Assembly: GCA_963969395.1 (NCBI GenBank)
Contig: OZ017795.1
Span: forward strand, 25,711,063-25,775,062
Origin: Pseudoscleropodium purum
Lineage: Eukaryota > Streptophyta > Bryopsida > Hypnales > Brachytheciaceae
DNA: 64,000 bases
Direction: 5' to 3'
Shown: in pieces, positions 33,903 through 47,782 of the stretch
Layout: each line of letters begins with the position of its first letter
How positions within the stretch are numbered: the stretch's first letter is position 1
Translations under genes and position numbers: made by a program
Notes under the pieces: generated by a model
The model's database searches: none
The model's input: the letters and a program-made list of their open reading frames with translations, nothing else
What the model was told of the DNA's origin: nothing

Positions 33903-36900
33903 GGCATTTTTCATACTTGGAACCAATCTGCAACCGCGAGAGCAGAAACTACAACACACACGGAGCTTCGCCAAAAACCCTAAGCAAGCAAAAATGTGCT
34001 GTCGCCACATACTTACACAATCGGAGAGATCTGCAGCCTAATCGTGTTTTTAAATTTTTCAGTAAGTCGCTAGCAAGGCGCCTCCGAGGAGTCTGCAGGA
34101 GCGAGTCGCTCGACCATAGGTAATCCTTAAAATATTCACTGGTCCCATGCGATCATGCACCAGGCGGAAATGCTGGTTTTCGTCGTTTCGTCCCATTTTA
34201 ACCAGGTTTCCACACTGCTCTTTGTTTCATTCCTACTGTAGTTGACATTTTTGGCCCTGCTCCTGGCCGCGCCTGTTGCGGGCGTGCCTCGGGTTGCATA
34301 AATTTTGGAATCACAAGGAACTACTTACGGAGTACAAAATTATCAAAGATGCAAGGTGGAGGACATTCAAGACACTACAAAGATGCAAGGTACAGGACAC
34401 TGTCTACAAGTTAAGAGGAATCTAGTTGATGCCAAAAAAGCGCACCCGGGCCTGGCTCTTCCGGTCTTCCCTCACGAGCAGCCTCCTCATCAACTGTTGC
34501 ATCCATTGCACAAGCCACCGACTGATGCAGTATCCTTCAGTGACAATTCTGGCCGGTAATTGTGCCTCTTGCCTGCACATAATTCTCATTCCTTTGCCAC
34601 TAGTGTTGGAATGTGGTCGATTTCTGTCAAAAGAAGTCCACCTGATGATGTAATCTGAGATTCTGAGGGAGCTTTGAAAAGGGCCGTGCTCGGGGTGAAA
34701 TTTGAGTCAAGCCAGTCAACATATATTAGAACTCTAATACATCACTCAGGACAGGAGTATTCTACTATGGAATGGTCTTTCCCGGATGTTCTTTGGATGT
34801 TCCTTGACTGTACTGTAGTTGTATGGTAAACACAAAAAAATTAGAAAGCCATAGACTGGCTATTTGCCCACAGAAACAAAATATTTTCACAGCATGCTGG
34901 TATATTTTCACAGTACATCAAAATGTGCAAATTCCTCATACAAAGTTGCAGAAAACGTTGTGCACCTGGTTTGATAGTAACAAGTAGCTATGCTACGAGA
35001 GGCAGCTCTTTCCCTACAACACTAGAAACGTAGAATGGTGACGGAGGGAGGAACAATGTATGGAGTACTTCTTTTCCGTTTTCTTATTCTTAAAAGTGGC
35101 TCAATCAATTTTTGAGTTAGGTAACTAGTCAAACTTCCTTACGAAATGTTAGCTTTTGTTAATACAAAGCCTCCTCCCCAATGGATCGAGAGCCACGGGC
35201 TTTACTGATCGTGCTTTGCTACATCAGAGTCACGATCATCTGCCATTCTGCCTATTTGCTTGACGCAAACCGAAGACATTGGGAATATACTTGAGTGAAG
35301 CTTTAGGAGCGGGGAACCTTTAGAAGATCCGGTCACCAGACTTGCAGATGGATAAAAACAACTGACAACGAGGAAAAACAAATTGGCCTTGAAACATCAT
35401 GGTTTTGTCCCTCTCCCGGAACAGAGACGCAGGCAACAAAAGCCGCAACAGCAGCCCCAACTGCTGTATGGCCGGGCTCAGTTTAACCCTGTAAAGACTG
35501 GTCTCCGAAGAAATCATCATTTTCTAATACTGTGGGAATCAATTGCTTAAAACAATGAAAAAGTATTCTTTGGAAGTCAAACTACTGTAGAAGATGTTCC
35601 CTTTTCACAACAATCTTTGAGAATGAATAGTTGCACTTCTGTCCTAGACAGGAGAATTCTCTACCATCCATCGCACACCTAGTGTCCACGGTAGCATTAC
35701 AGGGTTAACTTTGACACAACATTACCAACCAACGCTTGTCGCTCGGGGTCCCCTCTGAATGCCACAAAAAATGGGAGCACCCATGGCAACTTTCTAGACA
35801 GTCATAGACTTTTGTAGCTTCTTACTCTACCAATGAGACTATTGTTGCAACTTCCTACAATAGCCATCAAATGACTATTTGTAGCCATTAAACTAAATTC
35901 TTTCCCATGCATCATGAGAGGGTATATATATGTCAATCATATATGTCAATCTCCAAGGGTAATGGTCATTAGGTTGGTTATGAATAGTATGGACATGGAG
36001 TTACTTTTGGTTTCTTTGATTAATAGGCACCATTAATCAATAATAAGTTACCTCATTCTAATTCTACGTTGGTACATTGTAGTAGATAAATATACACTAT
36101 AGGTACATGAGGTCAGAATTGAAATGAGGGTGGTAATAGACACATTCATCTTCAATTACTATCTTCATCATGTAAAAAGTTTTACTAGATGATTAGTACC
36201 ACCATCAACAAAAGTGGGTAGAACAATAATTGTCATGTGCCTTTGCTATATTTATTTCAATTTGAAGGGACTTATTTAGACAAGCCAAAAGCCCAAAATA
36301 TGTCAAACAAAGTAATATATCACTAGGAAAAACATCAATGATTACCACCACTTTGCACAAAGAGTTTACCATTCAAACCCTATCTTTTCTAATTTGAAGT
36401 TTTTATTTGTTTTTACATATAGGAAAAATGAGGCAATAAGATTCAATTTAATTAATTAATCAATCTTTATGACACAAATTGAAGAATTAATTGCAAAAAA
36501 GAAAGGAGAACCAACCAACCACACAAACTACTAATGACCATGGGCAAAGAGTTTTTATTTTTTTATTTTTTTACTTTTTGAAAAAATAATTGTATGGATA
36601 AATTAAAAGAAGGGGAAATACAATTCAAGTAGGGTCCTATTGGTGGTAAGAACCAAGAGAGAGAAGGAATGGAGTGAGCTGTCATCTAGTTGAAGTATTA
36701 TTTTTATTTTCAAGTGTATGTTTTTTTAATTTTTTCTTTGAAACATACAACCTTCAAAGATTGCAGCAAAGACCGACACGACATAACATCCATGCCAACG
36801 GAATTTTAACCATAATTACACGCCATGAGAACATGTTTTTTTTTTTGAAACCAGCAACTGAGAGGACCTCCACTGCCGGCCTACAGAACGAGACCAGTGC

Positions 36901-37584
36901 AATTCAACAATAGAATAGAAAGTCTACAACGAGGTGACTGGCGTGTGGATCATGGAATTCATGGACCTTTCAACTCGGTATTTCTGGAGTGCGGAGGCCA
37001 AAGGAATAATGTCAGTTTGTTTTTTATATTTTAAATTTGTCATCTTGCATTTCCAGCACACATTTTCACTCTTTTTTACAGAATTACAGGGGAAGGATTT
37101 AGAAGGGGTAACTGGAAAAATATGCAAACTTGCAGTCCCTAACTATTTCAAGACTGGGTGGGGGCGGCACGGCAAAGGCGTGAAATGCGAAATTGCCCTA
37201 ACTTAACCTCATATCTTTTTTTATTGGCACAGATTGAAATATCATCTCCTCATTTCGCAGTTGAAATAAATTTCAACATGAGCACATTAGTAGCCCAAAA
37301 AATATTACGCCGTAATAATTAAATAAAATTGCCCTAACCGCGTCCTCCCAACTGTAGATGGCGGGGAAGCTCGTGCAGCCATTCCTCCCTGCAGGCTGGA
37401 ACACCGTTGCAGCACAAATCAGCTCTTAATCAGGTCTGATGCTGGAGTGGAACGAATCACGTCACCGGGCAGCTGCGAGTGGCTCTGTCTAGTTCAGTCA
37501 GTTGTGAAGAAGTTAGCGGATGCTTTTGCTCGATAGATACTGTAGATAACGTACTCTCCGTTGCTTTTGCTGCCAGGTCAGGAG
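33903..37584. other. Intergenic DNA, no supported gene
   Basis: Open frames such as 34305-34559 have no recognisable domain. Local A/T tracts around 36400-36600 and 36830. Confidence 0.4.
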
Positions 37585-37590
37585 TATAAA
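37585..37590 (+). promoter_or_regulatory. Possible TATA box of the SDR gene
   Basis: TATAAA within GGAGTATAAAGC, about 275 bp upstream of the proposed ATG at 37860 and just after the sequence becomes less AT-rich. Confidence 0.3.
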
Positions 37591-37859
37591 GCTCTCTGCT
37601 CCAGAGGCGGAAGAAAGCTCAATCTTGGGTGGAGAAGGGAAGCATGTGTTTCTGTGGATAGAGGACTCTGATCAGATTCCGACTTGTCAGAAGAAAGACT
37701 CACACCGGCACTCATGGGAGATCGGTGCGTGGTTTCTCTAGACTTTTTTCTCAACACACTCACTCTTCTCGTCATTGAAGAGCTGTCTGTTAGTTTCCTC
37801 CACCAAGCTTCCCGAAAGCGCATGCTCTAGTTTCCAGGGGAGTCGCTTTTCCAGAATCA

Positions 37860-40138
37860 ATGATCTGGAAGCTGGAGGATTTTCTGTATAGCAAAATTGA
37901 GTACTTCGTAGCTAGATTCATGTCGCCAGGGGGCGACTGCTTCCCAATGGCCATAGCCAGAAGCACAGATTCAGTTCACGCACGTGAATTGTAGAACTGG
38001 ATTTGCCCTTTTTAACCTTTAGTAAGGTGTTTTTTTTCTGTAATTGCGAAATTTGAACTCAAATTGGACTCTCTACAAGTTTTTACGGGATTTACATTTG
38101 GTGATCCACGGGGAGATGATCTCTGTTTGTCGCATTGCCATTTCTGGTGTTGCCCCGGGTGTTGCAGTGTTGTCAATTGAGAGAATTTGTGGGCACCACT
38201 GAATTTTTCTGTTTGTCGTTCGGTTTCTCTGATTCCCCCCGTTCCTAGTGCAAAATCATCTCGAGAACTTCTGATTTCTCGTGAGAAAAACAAGGATAAT
38301 CTCTCTGTTACTACACGACCTTGTAGTAATTGTAAAGTTTGGTCGATCTCAGTCTAGCTAGCGATTTGACGTTCGCGACCGTTTGGTCTGCAGATGGTGG
38401 AGCGCGGACACGGTGACGGTGGTGACTGGGGGCAACAAGGGCATGGGCTTGGAGATCGTGCGGAGATTAGCGCAAGAGGGGCTCACGGTGATCCTAACTG
38501 CGCGTGACGAGCGGCGGGGGCTGGACTCCACGCAGGAGTTGCGTTCGAAGGGGTTCCAGAACGTGGTGTTTCGGAGACTGGATATCAGCAGCGAGGACTC
38601 CGTGGAGGATTTCGCAGAGTGGATTAGGGGTACGTATGGTGGCCTGGACATCCTGGTGAACAATGCGGGGCTTTTTCATACAGATAAGAGATACGAGGGG
38701 GTGGTGGAAACGTTGAGAGTCAACTACCAGGGGACGATGGACGTGATTGAGAAACTGTTGCCATTGTTCCGATCGTCGCCTGCCGGAGCACGAATTGTTA
38801 CCATGTCCTCCTGGGCTGGACGGTTGATGGTGAGTACTCTCTGACTAGTCTTGACCTTCCTCATCCGAACTTGCAGTTTAACTTTCATGTCTCCACAAAC
38901 TACACTGACGTTTTCATTCTTTTGGTTTGCTTCGTTTCTAGTAACCAAAGTTTAGCTGAAATGGCGGTATTCCATTTAAATGGCGCGGATGGGGAAGGAT
39001 GAAAATGGACAATTTCGTTAAATTGGCACGATTCAGGGCGCCAAAAAATCACCTGCGCGAAGCTCTAAGGTCTAGGATAGGACTGGTACAGATTTCAGAA
39101 CGCACGGTATGAAAGTAAAAGTTCGAAGTTTGTGGAAATATGCCAATGTAACGAAATTGACGTTGAAAGAAGGAAGTGAATGGAAAAATGGTGTATGGAA
39201 TTTCCCATCAGTGTGCTTGTGGTTCCTTTGAGTATGTAGGGCAAAGCAAGAAGGTGATTGTGCTTTTTTTTCTTTCCAGATGGACATGGGATCCATGATC
39301 GAGACACATTTAGCCCGGTGGCGTAGCGTCTAGCTAAATTCTAGCATTACCCTGAGAAGTACTACTCCAGGGTCTGTAAGAATTTTGAATGGGCCAGGCG
39401 ATCTATTTGCTTGATCATTTTTTTCATCATCAGTAGTTGATAAATTGGCGGAATTTCCAGAAATTGTTATTTTTCTCAGACACCTGTCCGGAACCTCAGA
39501 TCCATGCCAGTCCTAGCTAGTTTTCAGAGCACTGTGCACTTGAAAGTCGCAATGTCAGCGCACTGAACCACGCCATTGTGATGAAAACCACTACCGGCCT
39601 ACCGCTTGCTCTTCTAGACAACTACTGTGCTAGCTAGCAAAGGGAACTCAATTGGTGTGGATGCATCTGATCTTATACACATGTCCAGAACCTGAACAAC
39701 GAGACTCTGCGGAGTCAGCTGGAGGACGTGAGCGAGTACGACCAAAACTTCTTGGACACCACCTTGCAGCGCTATCTGTCCGCCTGTCGTTCCGGCCACG
39801 ACCATTTGTACTCCAACAACGCCTACCGCTTCTCCAAAGCGCTCCTCAATTCGTCCCTCCGCTTGCTGTCCGAGCGACTAAGCGAGCGTCCTCCAGGGCA
39901 TCAGATTTTGGTGCACAACTGCCATCCGGGATTCGTGCAGACCGACATGCACCGCCAGTTGCTGCAGGCCATGGACTACGAGACGTACAAGGAGCAAGTG
40001 GCAAAGGGGAGGTTCGGCAGTGAGGAGCTCATCTCGGTGGAAGAAGGGGTGGATACACCGGTGTGGCTCTGCTTGGTGCCGCCAGGGCTCATTCCGTCGG
40101 GGCTCTTGTGGGCACGAAGACAAAGGATGAGCTACTAG
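37860..40138 (+). CDS. Short-chain dehydrogenase/reductase (carbonyl or menthone reductase-like), spliced
   Basis: A classical NADPH-type SDR in probably three exons. Secure exons: one ending at 38829 (donor ATG|GTGAGT) and 39689-40138 (acceptor CATGTCCAG, stop TAG), joined in phase 0. Motifs: TGGNKGMG cofactor loop, ARD at the end of strand 2, LVNNAG, the catalytic Ser in VTMSSWAG, and YRFSK, the YxxxK active site, in the last exon. This resembles the plant carbonyl reductase, neomenthol dehydrogenase and salutaridine reductase group. Proposed exon 1 is 37860-37973 (MIWKLEDFLYSKIEYFVARF and on), joined to 38362 (CTAG|CGA) in phase 0, giving 343 residues. The more obvious acceptor TCTGCAG at 38393 does not fit that phase, and no in-frame ATG exists in the middle exon. 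So the SDR body is firm, the 5' end is not. Intron 2 is 859 bp. Substrate unknown. Confidence 0.75.
38830..39688 (+). other. Intron of the SDR gene
   Basis: Starts GTGAGT and ends CATGTCCAG; phase 0. No feature inside. Confidence 0.75.
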
Positions 40139-43088
40139 ATCGACACGAAACCTTCAAACTGCCAGGCATGGAATTGGTCTTGTCAATTGTTTATTACATT
40201 TTTGTATTGGAGGAGATCGATCGATCGGGTTTCTATTCCAGGCTTGTATTCTGATGAAGTAGAGATCGATCGGGTTTCTTACGTTGTTGGCGTAAGGATC
40301 TCCTGTCCTGGTGCAACACTAGCTCTGAGTTCTATTCGTTGACTGTGAAAACAAATTTCCTTAAAAAGATTTTTCAGTTGAAATGAATCGACCGGTTTGC
40401 ACTGAAGATAGAAGGGTGAAAATTATCATTCTGTGTTATAACTTAGATGCTTGGCAAATATTATGGATTCTTCCATCAGCATAGCTGAACCCAGTAACCG
40501 TCGCTGTGGAGACTACGTGTTCCATGGACGACAGAGAATCGTCCTTGGAATTTTGAGTGAAAAGGGGAGGTCTCGTACAATTCTTTGACCTCTCATGATT
40601 TTTTTTGGTTTTTTTTAACAAATGATTCACATGGTGCCAAAAAAGATGATTTGCATTGTGATAAAGGCAAAGACAAACATCGACTTTTTTTTAAAGAATG
40701 AGTACATCAATCAGTAGAATTTTGGTACGTACATTTGCTTTACTAGTGGAAAGCGTGTGACTTTGAGTACCAAACTATAGTGTTAGAGCTTCCTGCTTTA
40801 AGACTATATGAGAACCAGCTTGGTGCTCCAAGACCATATAAAAAACCAACTCATATTGACATCCTAGAGCATTAAGAGGTACACAACTATTATATTATTT
40901 GTAAGGATCATCAACATTAAAAAGGCTTAAAGGATGGCTTTTGTAAAAATCATATCAAATTAAAAAAATCAAAAAATTAGGTGAAGATCAAATTAAAAAT
41001 AAATTAAATGTAAAAAATGTTGGGTTCTATATACATAAGTAAAAAGAATTCACAATATATGATTGAAAAGAATTGAAACATCTGTATATAGTTTAAAATT
41101 TTATATAAAAGTCCCCTTTAATTAAAATTAAATTTTTATTAGAAAGCCCCACAAATTAGGTAGCTCAGTCTATGATACATGTATTAATAAAAACTCATAT
41201 AATTAGTTTTTTAATGATATTATTGTCTTCAAAAATACTCATTCCATGTATATAATTATATTTTTGAATTCCTAGTTGAAAGGGCTATAAGAATTTGCTA
41301 AATTAAAACAAATTCTATCCTTTAAGATTGGACTAAAATGCATTTTAAATGATTATAACTAGGGCTATATAATATAGGAATTGTAGACTTTGGCTCTAAG
41401 CTTTGACATTATAGTTTGATGCTTAAAGACACCCTTTATATTGATTGACTTAGTGGTCTTTGATGAATTCTCAGAAGTTAACCATACATGTATCAAAATT
41501 TTAGTTTGCAAGAAATTAAGGAATTTCTATTCTAAAATAAACCTACAAGTCCTTAATTGAACTCTATTTTCAATATTTAGGTTTTTGTAAATTTTAAAGT
41601 TGTAATTAATGATCTACATTACAACTATTAGAATAAATAAAAAATTCAATTCCATAACTAAATTCTTAACAATGAAGTATTTTAATCATATTCTATTTTT
41701 TTTCTATTTACTATTTTTTTCAAGCATGAATACAAACTAATGTTTGTTGAAATTTATATAAGTATTCCCAATTTATTTCTTCAACATATTATCAAAAGTT
41801 ACAAGTTGTGGAATCTACATGTTCTTGATAAAATGTTTGAAAGATGAAACCTAATTTTAAAAAAAGAAAAAAAGATGAAACCTAACCATTTGGGAAGAAT
41901 TGAAAATACTTCTTTTGAAATTCAAGCAATATAATCTTATAGTTGGTAAGATTTCTTATTCTAAAATTTTAGGAGGGTGTACTCTAACAAGTTACCTAAA
42001 GGATCCTGCAATTGAAATTGTTAATTGATATATATATATAGATGAAGATTTAACCTTTATTTGACAACATGATTCTTTGCATGATCATCCCACTTCACAG
42101 TTTCACTGTTAGGCAATTGCAAAGAACACTTGCACAATTTTGTTCCGTTTCTTAAGCCCACTAAAGATACTACTCTCCCTTCTTTAAGTCCACAACCAAC
42201 CTCTGCCATTTTTTTTTTCTTAGTTTTGACTACTCGAGGCAAAGAACATCCAATTCTCCCGAGTCCTGAGTGATGTGCTATTTAGTGCAGGGTGCACTAA
42301 TTCAATCAACTTGAGTAGTTTTGCTTTGCAATCTTGAGCTGCTTTTGTGCAATCTTGAGCTGCTTTGCAATCTTGAGTGTGCGTGTGTGCGTTGAGCATG
42401 TGTTCGGGAATTTTGAGGAGTCTGTTCCATGCGCAGTCAGGTGCCACTCTGTCCTCTTCTAAGTACACTCACGCATTTCTTATTGGGATTCTCACTGGAA
42501 CTTCGGAAAATGCAAGGAACACCCTACTCATTTGGTCCCCTGAGAACTTTCCCTGAATTCACGAGTGCACAATATTTGCAGAACTTTGGTTTGCGGACGT
42601 ATGCAAGAAACAATATATAGCAGTTTCGCAGCATTTTTGGTACGGTACTTCAAAATGTGGCGGTACTTGGCACTTGGGTTGCATCTCTCCATAGATTTAT
42701 GCCGACCTCCCCCAAATCACACTCCTACATAATTATGGTTTAAGTTTCAAGTGACGCAACGATTATCCTGTGCCGCCGCTAGCAGGCTGATATAGAGATA
42801 GCTTTGGCCCATATATATATCCTCCACGTACCTGACAATTAATGCACTAAGTGGGCTCTGACTCCAAAATTGAATTAATAGTCACAGAAATTTGCCAAAA
42901 AGTTTCAAACATTTCTAGCATTATATTACTTGGAATTTAGCATCTGAGAATCTGGACATTGAGCACGATACTACTGATTAAGCTTAACCCCTGGCACTCA
43001 AAATTTAGACATATCTAATGTATTCTTAACACAGTGAATGTACATTCTAACTAGACCTATGCAGTGGCTAGCTAGCTGCCCTGGAAGC
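40139..43088. other. AT-rich intergenic DNA
   Basis: Contains a short (TA)n run at about 42028-42041 and small repeats of AATCTTGAG words at 42330, 42351 and 42369. No supported gene. Confidence 0.5.
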
Positions 43089-45666
43089 TCAAAGTTGCCC
43101 AGGCAATTTCCCAACATCAAACAACGTATGAGCTAGGAATCTGTTCTTGTTGATGACCAGAGGTATCAGGAACCAATCCCTGAAAATATCCAGAATTGTC
43201 CAACCTGATTGCATCATAGATCCTATTCGATATGAACGAGACGTAATGAAGTTTGTTCTCTCATGCCGCTCCAATTGGAACTCCAGAAGCGCCTGGTGTA
43301 TTCTTTCATGCTCTGCAGCCTTGGGACCTTCCGTGGGGTTCTTCAGTGCAGTGTACAGTTTCTGCGTCAGGACAACTGCATCTTCCAAGGCCATGCACCC
43401 ACCTTGCCCCATGTTGGGAGTCGTAGGGTGAGCAGCATCACCTGCGATGTCACATTCAGATTTCATAATATAACGTGAAAACAAAAAATAGCGTAGAGAA
43501 AATTGCGAAATTATCCAATTTATTATAATACCATTGAGAATAATATGTTTTTTTTTTATAAATGATAACAAGAATATATATACCTGCGACTGTGACGCCA
43601 CCCATAACGAGGGATTTCGGATTTGTATTCAACCGGTGACGGATGCTGGACTTGGAAACACTCTCAGGGGGAGTGTTTTTGAGGATGATGGGCATGTTGG
43701 TTGCTGGGAATGACGTTTTGACGATTCGCAACGCCTCTTCCTTCAGCTGCTCTTGATTAATGTCCCCCCATCCTTGGGTAGCATAATTATATGTGGTCAT
43801 AATATGTGGTCAAGGGCATGTTACAGAACACCCACTTCTATATAGAGCAAAAAAGTCAGCATATTCTAGAGCATGAGATATGTCGATCCCGAAAGGACAG
43901 AGATTTCATGGTTTTCACGTGACCAATTTGATTGCGCTTAGGGGTTAGCAGTTTGGACAGGAAGCGTAAGCTTAAAAATGGAAGTGCTTACCTTGGGATG
44001 GATCGTTCCAGGTAAGAAACCAAATAACTTTGATTCGGCTTGAAGGGAGATACGCAGTGCGCATTCCTTTCCCCACGAATAGTTGAGCTTTGTCTTCAAA
44101 CTTGTGACCATCTGGAAAGATTGCCATTCCTCGGACGCCAACTTGGCCTACAGGTTGTGCTTTCTGGAGCCCCATCGAAGATGCTACGCAAGAATTTATA
44201 CCATCGAACCCAATAACAACCTGATAAGTTCACAGAAGCATAACTTCGAGTGAATACAGTGTTAGAGCTCACCCTTCATGGATAGTTCCCTTGTTGCAAG
44301 TATCAATTTTGTAAGAGAGGAATCACGTGCACATATAGGCTTTTTCCTTCTTGGAGTATGACACTTTCATCTACTTAATGTTCTGAGGACTATTCCTAAA
44401 AGAAAGTAGCATTCCATGATTGCTTTTGTTAGAAAACCCCCACCATTTTATGTCAAGTAAAGCCGGACTGCAAGACTTCAGAAGAGCAAAGTATCATTCA
44501 CTTTCAAGGCAGCCTTAAGTTGAAAAAGAAAGTGCTCAACTTGAGAGATGAATCACCTTGGCAGTGTAGGTTGAGCCATCTTGGAGTTCAACTTCGTTGA
44601 AACCTGTTCTGGTTTCTGATTTCTTGATACCAGTCACATGTGAGCTGAATCGGATAGTCCCTTCTGGTAACTCTCCAGCAATAACTTCAAGAAGAACTTT
44701 TCGTTCCACAACTCGCAATTCATGTGGCCTATTTCAGGAAATAACTTCTTTATAAAAATATCATCTCCAAATGACTGATGCCCAAAAATTACAGAAAAGT
44801 CAAATTTAACCAAAAAAGTACTCCGTATATTTGAACGTAATGCAGTTTTGAAGACCTTACCCTCCTTCACAATCAGCGAACACCACTTTTGTTAAGCTTT
44901 TTCCTCGCACGTTCAGTATTTCCCACCTGCAGTTAGAACACGAAATGCATGTCAAGAAAACTGGGTTTTGAATAGCTCGAATATCCTACCTTCCTCAAAG
45001 AATTTCAAGTTTTTCTTACACAACAAGACATGAAACATAGACACAACCAGTGTCCACAAATGTGTCCAAATTCAGTAAAAACTTATTCCAAAATAAATTT
45101 ATAGCTAAAAAAGGTGAGAATATGAGAGTGCTAACTTTGAATTCTTAGCAAATTTAGCAGTGTTCTCAGCAACAGGCTTAATCTAACTCTGACAATCACA
45201 TTTGAGACCACTATTCACAACCATGTAGTAATTAGCACTTCGCCATATGGGAGGAACATACTCCAGAAGGTTGGTGAACGAGATTCGAAGCTTTTCACCA
45301 ATACCAAGAACATCAAGAACGCGGAATGCATTGGTCCAGAGACCGATGGCAGCGCCATCTGCTCTCAGTTTGCTTGATCGCTCCAGAACGACAGCCTTAA
45401 GCCCAACCCTAAAGAAAATCACACCGAGACGTCCAAGCTTAGTCGTACAATTTTAATCTTCCTCTGCACCATGGCCAGAAATGGTGCAACCAAAACCCAA
45501 TGTATGTCTTCCAAATATTGCATTTGTGGCTCAAAGAGCTCTCGTGGCTTGCACTGTACCTGTGAAGAGCGACGGCACAGGCAAGCCCTCCAATTCCGCC
45601 ACCAACAACAACGATTTCCTCCTCGTGGTGGACGCCACTTCCAGGTCGGCTTTCACTCGTATCCAT
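43089..45666 (-). CDS. FAD-dependent monooxygenase (MO1/CTF2-like), seven exons, 420 residues
   Basis: Group A flavoprotein monooxygenase, related to plant MO1/CTF2 and more distantly to zeaxanthin epoxidase; uses FAD and NAD(P)H to hydroxylate a substrate not known here. Exons on the minus strand: 45666-45560, 45408-45262, 44926-44861, 44728-44557, 44220-43992, 43772-43584, 43441-43089; sizes 107, 147, 66, 172, 229, 189, 353, total 1263 bp, in frame with no internal stop. All introns are GT-AG; the acceptor of exon 6 (CCCAAG|GA) is weak. Motifs: dinucleotide-binding GGGIGG at residues 22-27, the Glu ending strand 2 in VVLERS, the DG motif in VIGFDGINS near 165-174, and GDAAHP at 304-309, whose Gly codon is split by the last intron. 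Start ATG at 45666 gives a short N terminus without a transit peptide, suggesting cytosolic location. Tandem paralogue at 47783-51847. Confidence 0.85.
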
Positions 45667-47782
45667 TCTACCTGTGACCGGTAATTGATGTGTCGATCGA
45701 TCGACAAGGGGCAGTACGTGATCCAATTGCCAAACCCTAAGCCCTATGGGTGAGACCAAAGGGGACTACCATGAATAATCAAACCTAGTTACACAATAAT
45801 GCAAGTAACGCACAAAATACAGCGAAATGTAAGCCGTGGAAGCCAAGGAAATGGAATCACACAGTGCGGATCCTTCGTCTGCAGTAGCACACGGTCATGA
45901 GTTGGATACGGTCAAAGGATACAGCACCTGCGATGTCGGTGTAAACATTTTTCCCCACTTTTTCGCCCTTAGTTTCTAATTTTCATTCGTAACCACGTCG
46001 ATCTACTCGTGGCACCTTTTCATTTTGACACTCCAGAATCTTGTGCGAACGATGCATACATATTGATTTGAGACCAAACATCACCACAACATGAACGACA
46101 TCAAAAATAGTGACTGTCGGTATTGGATCGTACCAATTGAACTTTGAATCCCTGTAGCATTCACAAAATAATATTCAAGTAAAGCAATTTTTTTGTGCGT
46201 GGATTCGGTTTTGAATTGCGCACAAGAATGCTCATCTCACTGCTTTTAATTGTTGCAATTGGATGGTGAAGTTTTCGGGATTTATCAAATGTATTTGTTA
46301 TTTGATATGAATTCTTTCACTTCCTTCAGAAATTCATGGTAATATCAATGAGACGCAAATGCGGTATTATCTTCTGTGTAAAGTAACTTATTACGGGTGA
46401 TTTCTAACGTGGTCATAGGCTTGTCATTTCAGCTACAGGAAGACACTTCACTCTTAAGGGTTACTTACATAATGGCCATGAGATGAGGCTGTGGAACGTG
46501 TTGATGATGCACTGAAAATTTTGGATCCTGAAATTTTGGAATTGGAAATTTGTGCTTCAACCATCAGCAACGAGGTGTATTCCATGAAGGTTTCAAGACA
46601 GAATGGAATGTCTACGTGGCCACCTGATGATGTGGCCATCAATTGAAGCGCTCAATGTTGAACTCGATTCCTATCTCTCCATCTCTCCCGAACAGAATTC
46701 GGATTAACCCTTAAAAGACATTTCCTTCCCTTCGGACCTTCTGTTCAGTAAATAAATAATGAGAATTGCAGGAGCTGCCTTAAACAGCTCTTTTGAAAAT
46801 TGCTGCATTTTTCCAATCCTCCTCGCAGACATCGAATGCAGTTGAACTGCTTTGAAATTTTCATCGCCTCTAGGAGATTGTTGTGGATCAGTAGGTGTTC
46901 AAATGGGGGATTCTTCTTTGCAAGTTTACCCGAGAGAGGGGGGTTGATTTCGAAGTAGCAATGTGCAGTGTTGTTTTTGCACTCACCACAGAATCCGCTT
47001 TTCCTGCTTCCTCGCCTTTGGAAAAACTATGCGGCAGATTCCTTGAGTTACCCCACGAGGAATGAAAATGTCCTTTAAAGATTAAGATGATTGCTCCTTA
47101 TTCTAATTCCTTTCTAAAACTGACCCCAATTTCAGATTCTAGCCAGAAATTTGACTATCTCTATGCATGAGAACCTAGGCTTTGGGGTTCATATACCTAT
47201 TTCTAGCAATTCGAAAATTCATAGATTTATTCATATGATGTTAAAAAATGCATAAGGGAATCTAAAATCCTCTTTTGACTTCCACGAAGATCCAGTCTAA
47301 AAAGGAGGCAATTGAATAATAGTAACAATGCTCAATTGCTTATTTAGACACATCTAGGTGTAGTTACCCAATTGCCAATTTCACTTTGCTTGCATAACAT
47401 TCTTGAATGAAAAAGCTAGGGATCTTTCTATAGTATCAGGGTAACAAGAATATTCATGTTACAATTGTCGACAATTCACGGACAACCTTGCATTCAGAAT
47501 TTTCTACAATGCAAGGAGCCTTGATCCATGGGAAACAAAGTTCAAGAATGTTCATGCCTTGAAGTTCAAGAATGTTCTGTGACTGAATTGATTAACTACT
47601 GCTTCTCAAAACATGGGGCAGGACTCCATTTGCCGTATGAGAGGAACAAGGCCAAGTGCACTGTCAGCGGTGCTATTTCCCGTGTTGAGTTTCAGTCCGA
47701 AAGTCACCAACAATCAAGACCCTAAACCCTAGATCATAAGGCCAAAACTGTACCTGTACCTGTAAGGCATGGCAGAACATGA
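45667..47782. other. Spacer between the two monooxygenase genes
   Basis: No supported gene; short frames only. The promoter of the downstream gene should lie in its left part, but I see no clear TATA box. Confidence 0.5.

Noticed and set aside
38358..38679. Minus-strand frames across the SDR exon
   Set aside because: Shadows of the SDR coding frame, which carries the TGxxxGxG and NNAG motifs.
42323..42377. Repeated AATCTTGAG words considered as a regulatory repeat
   Set aside because: Only three imperfect copies with uneven spacing in gene-poor DNA.
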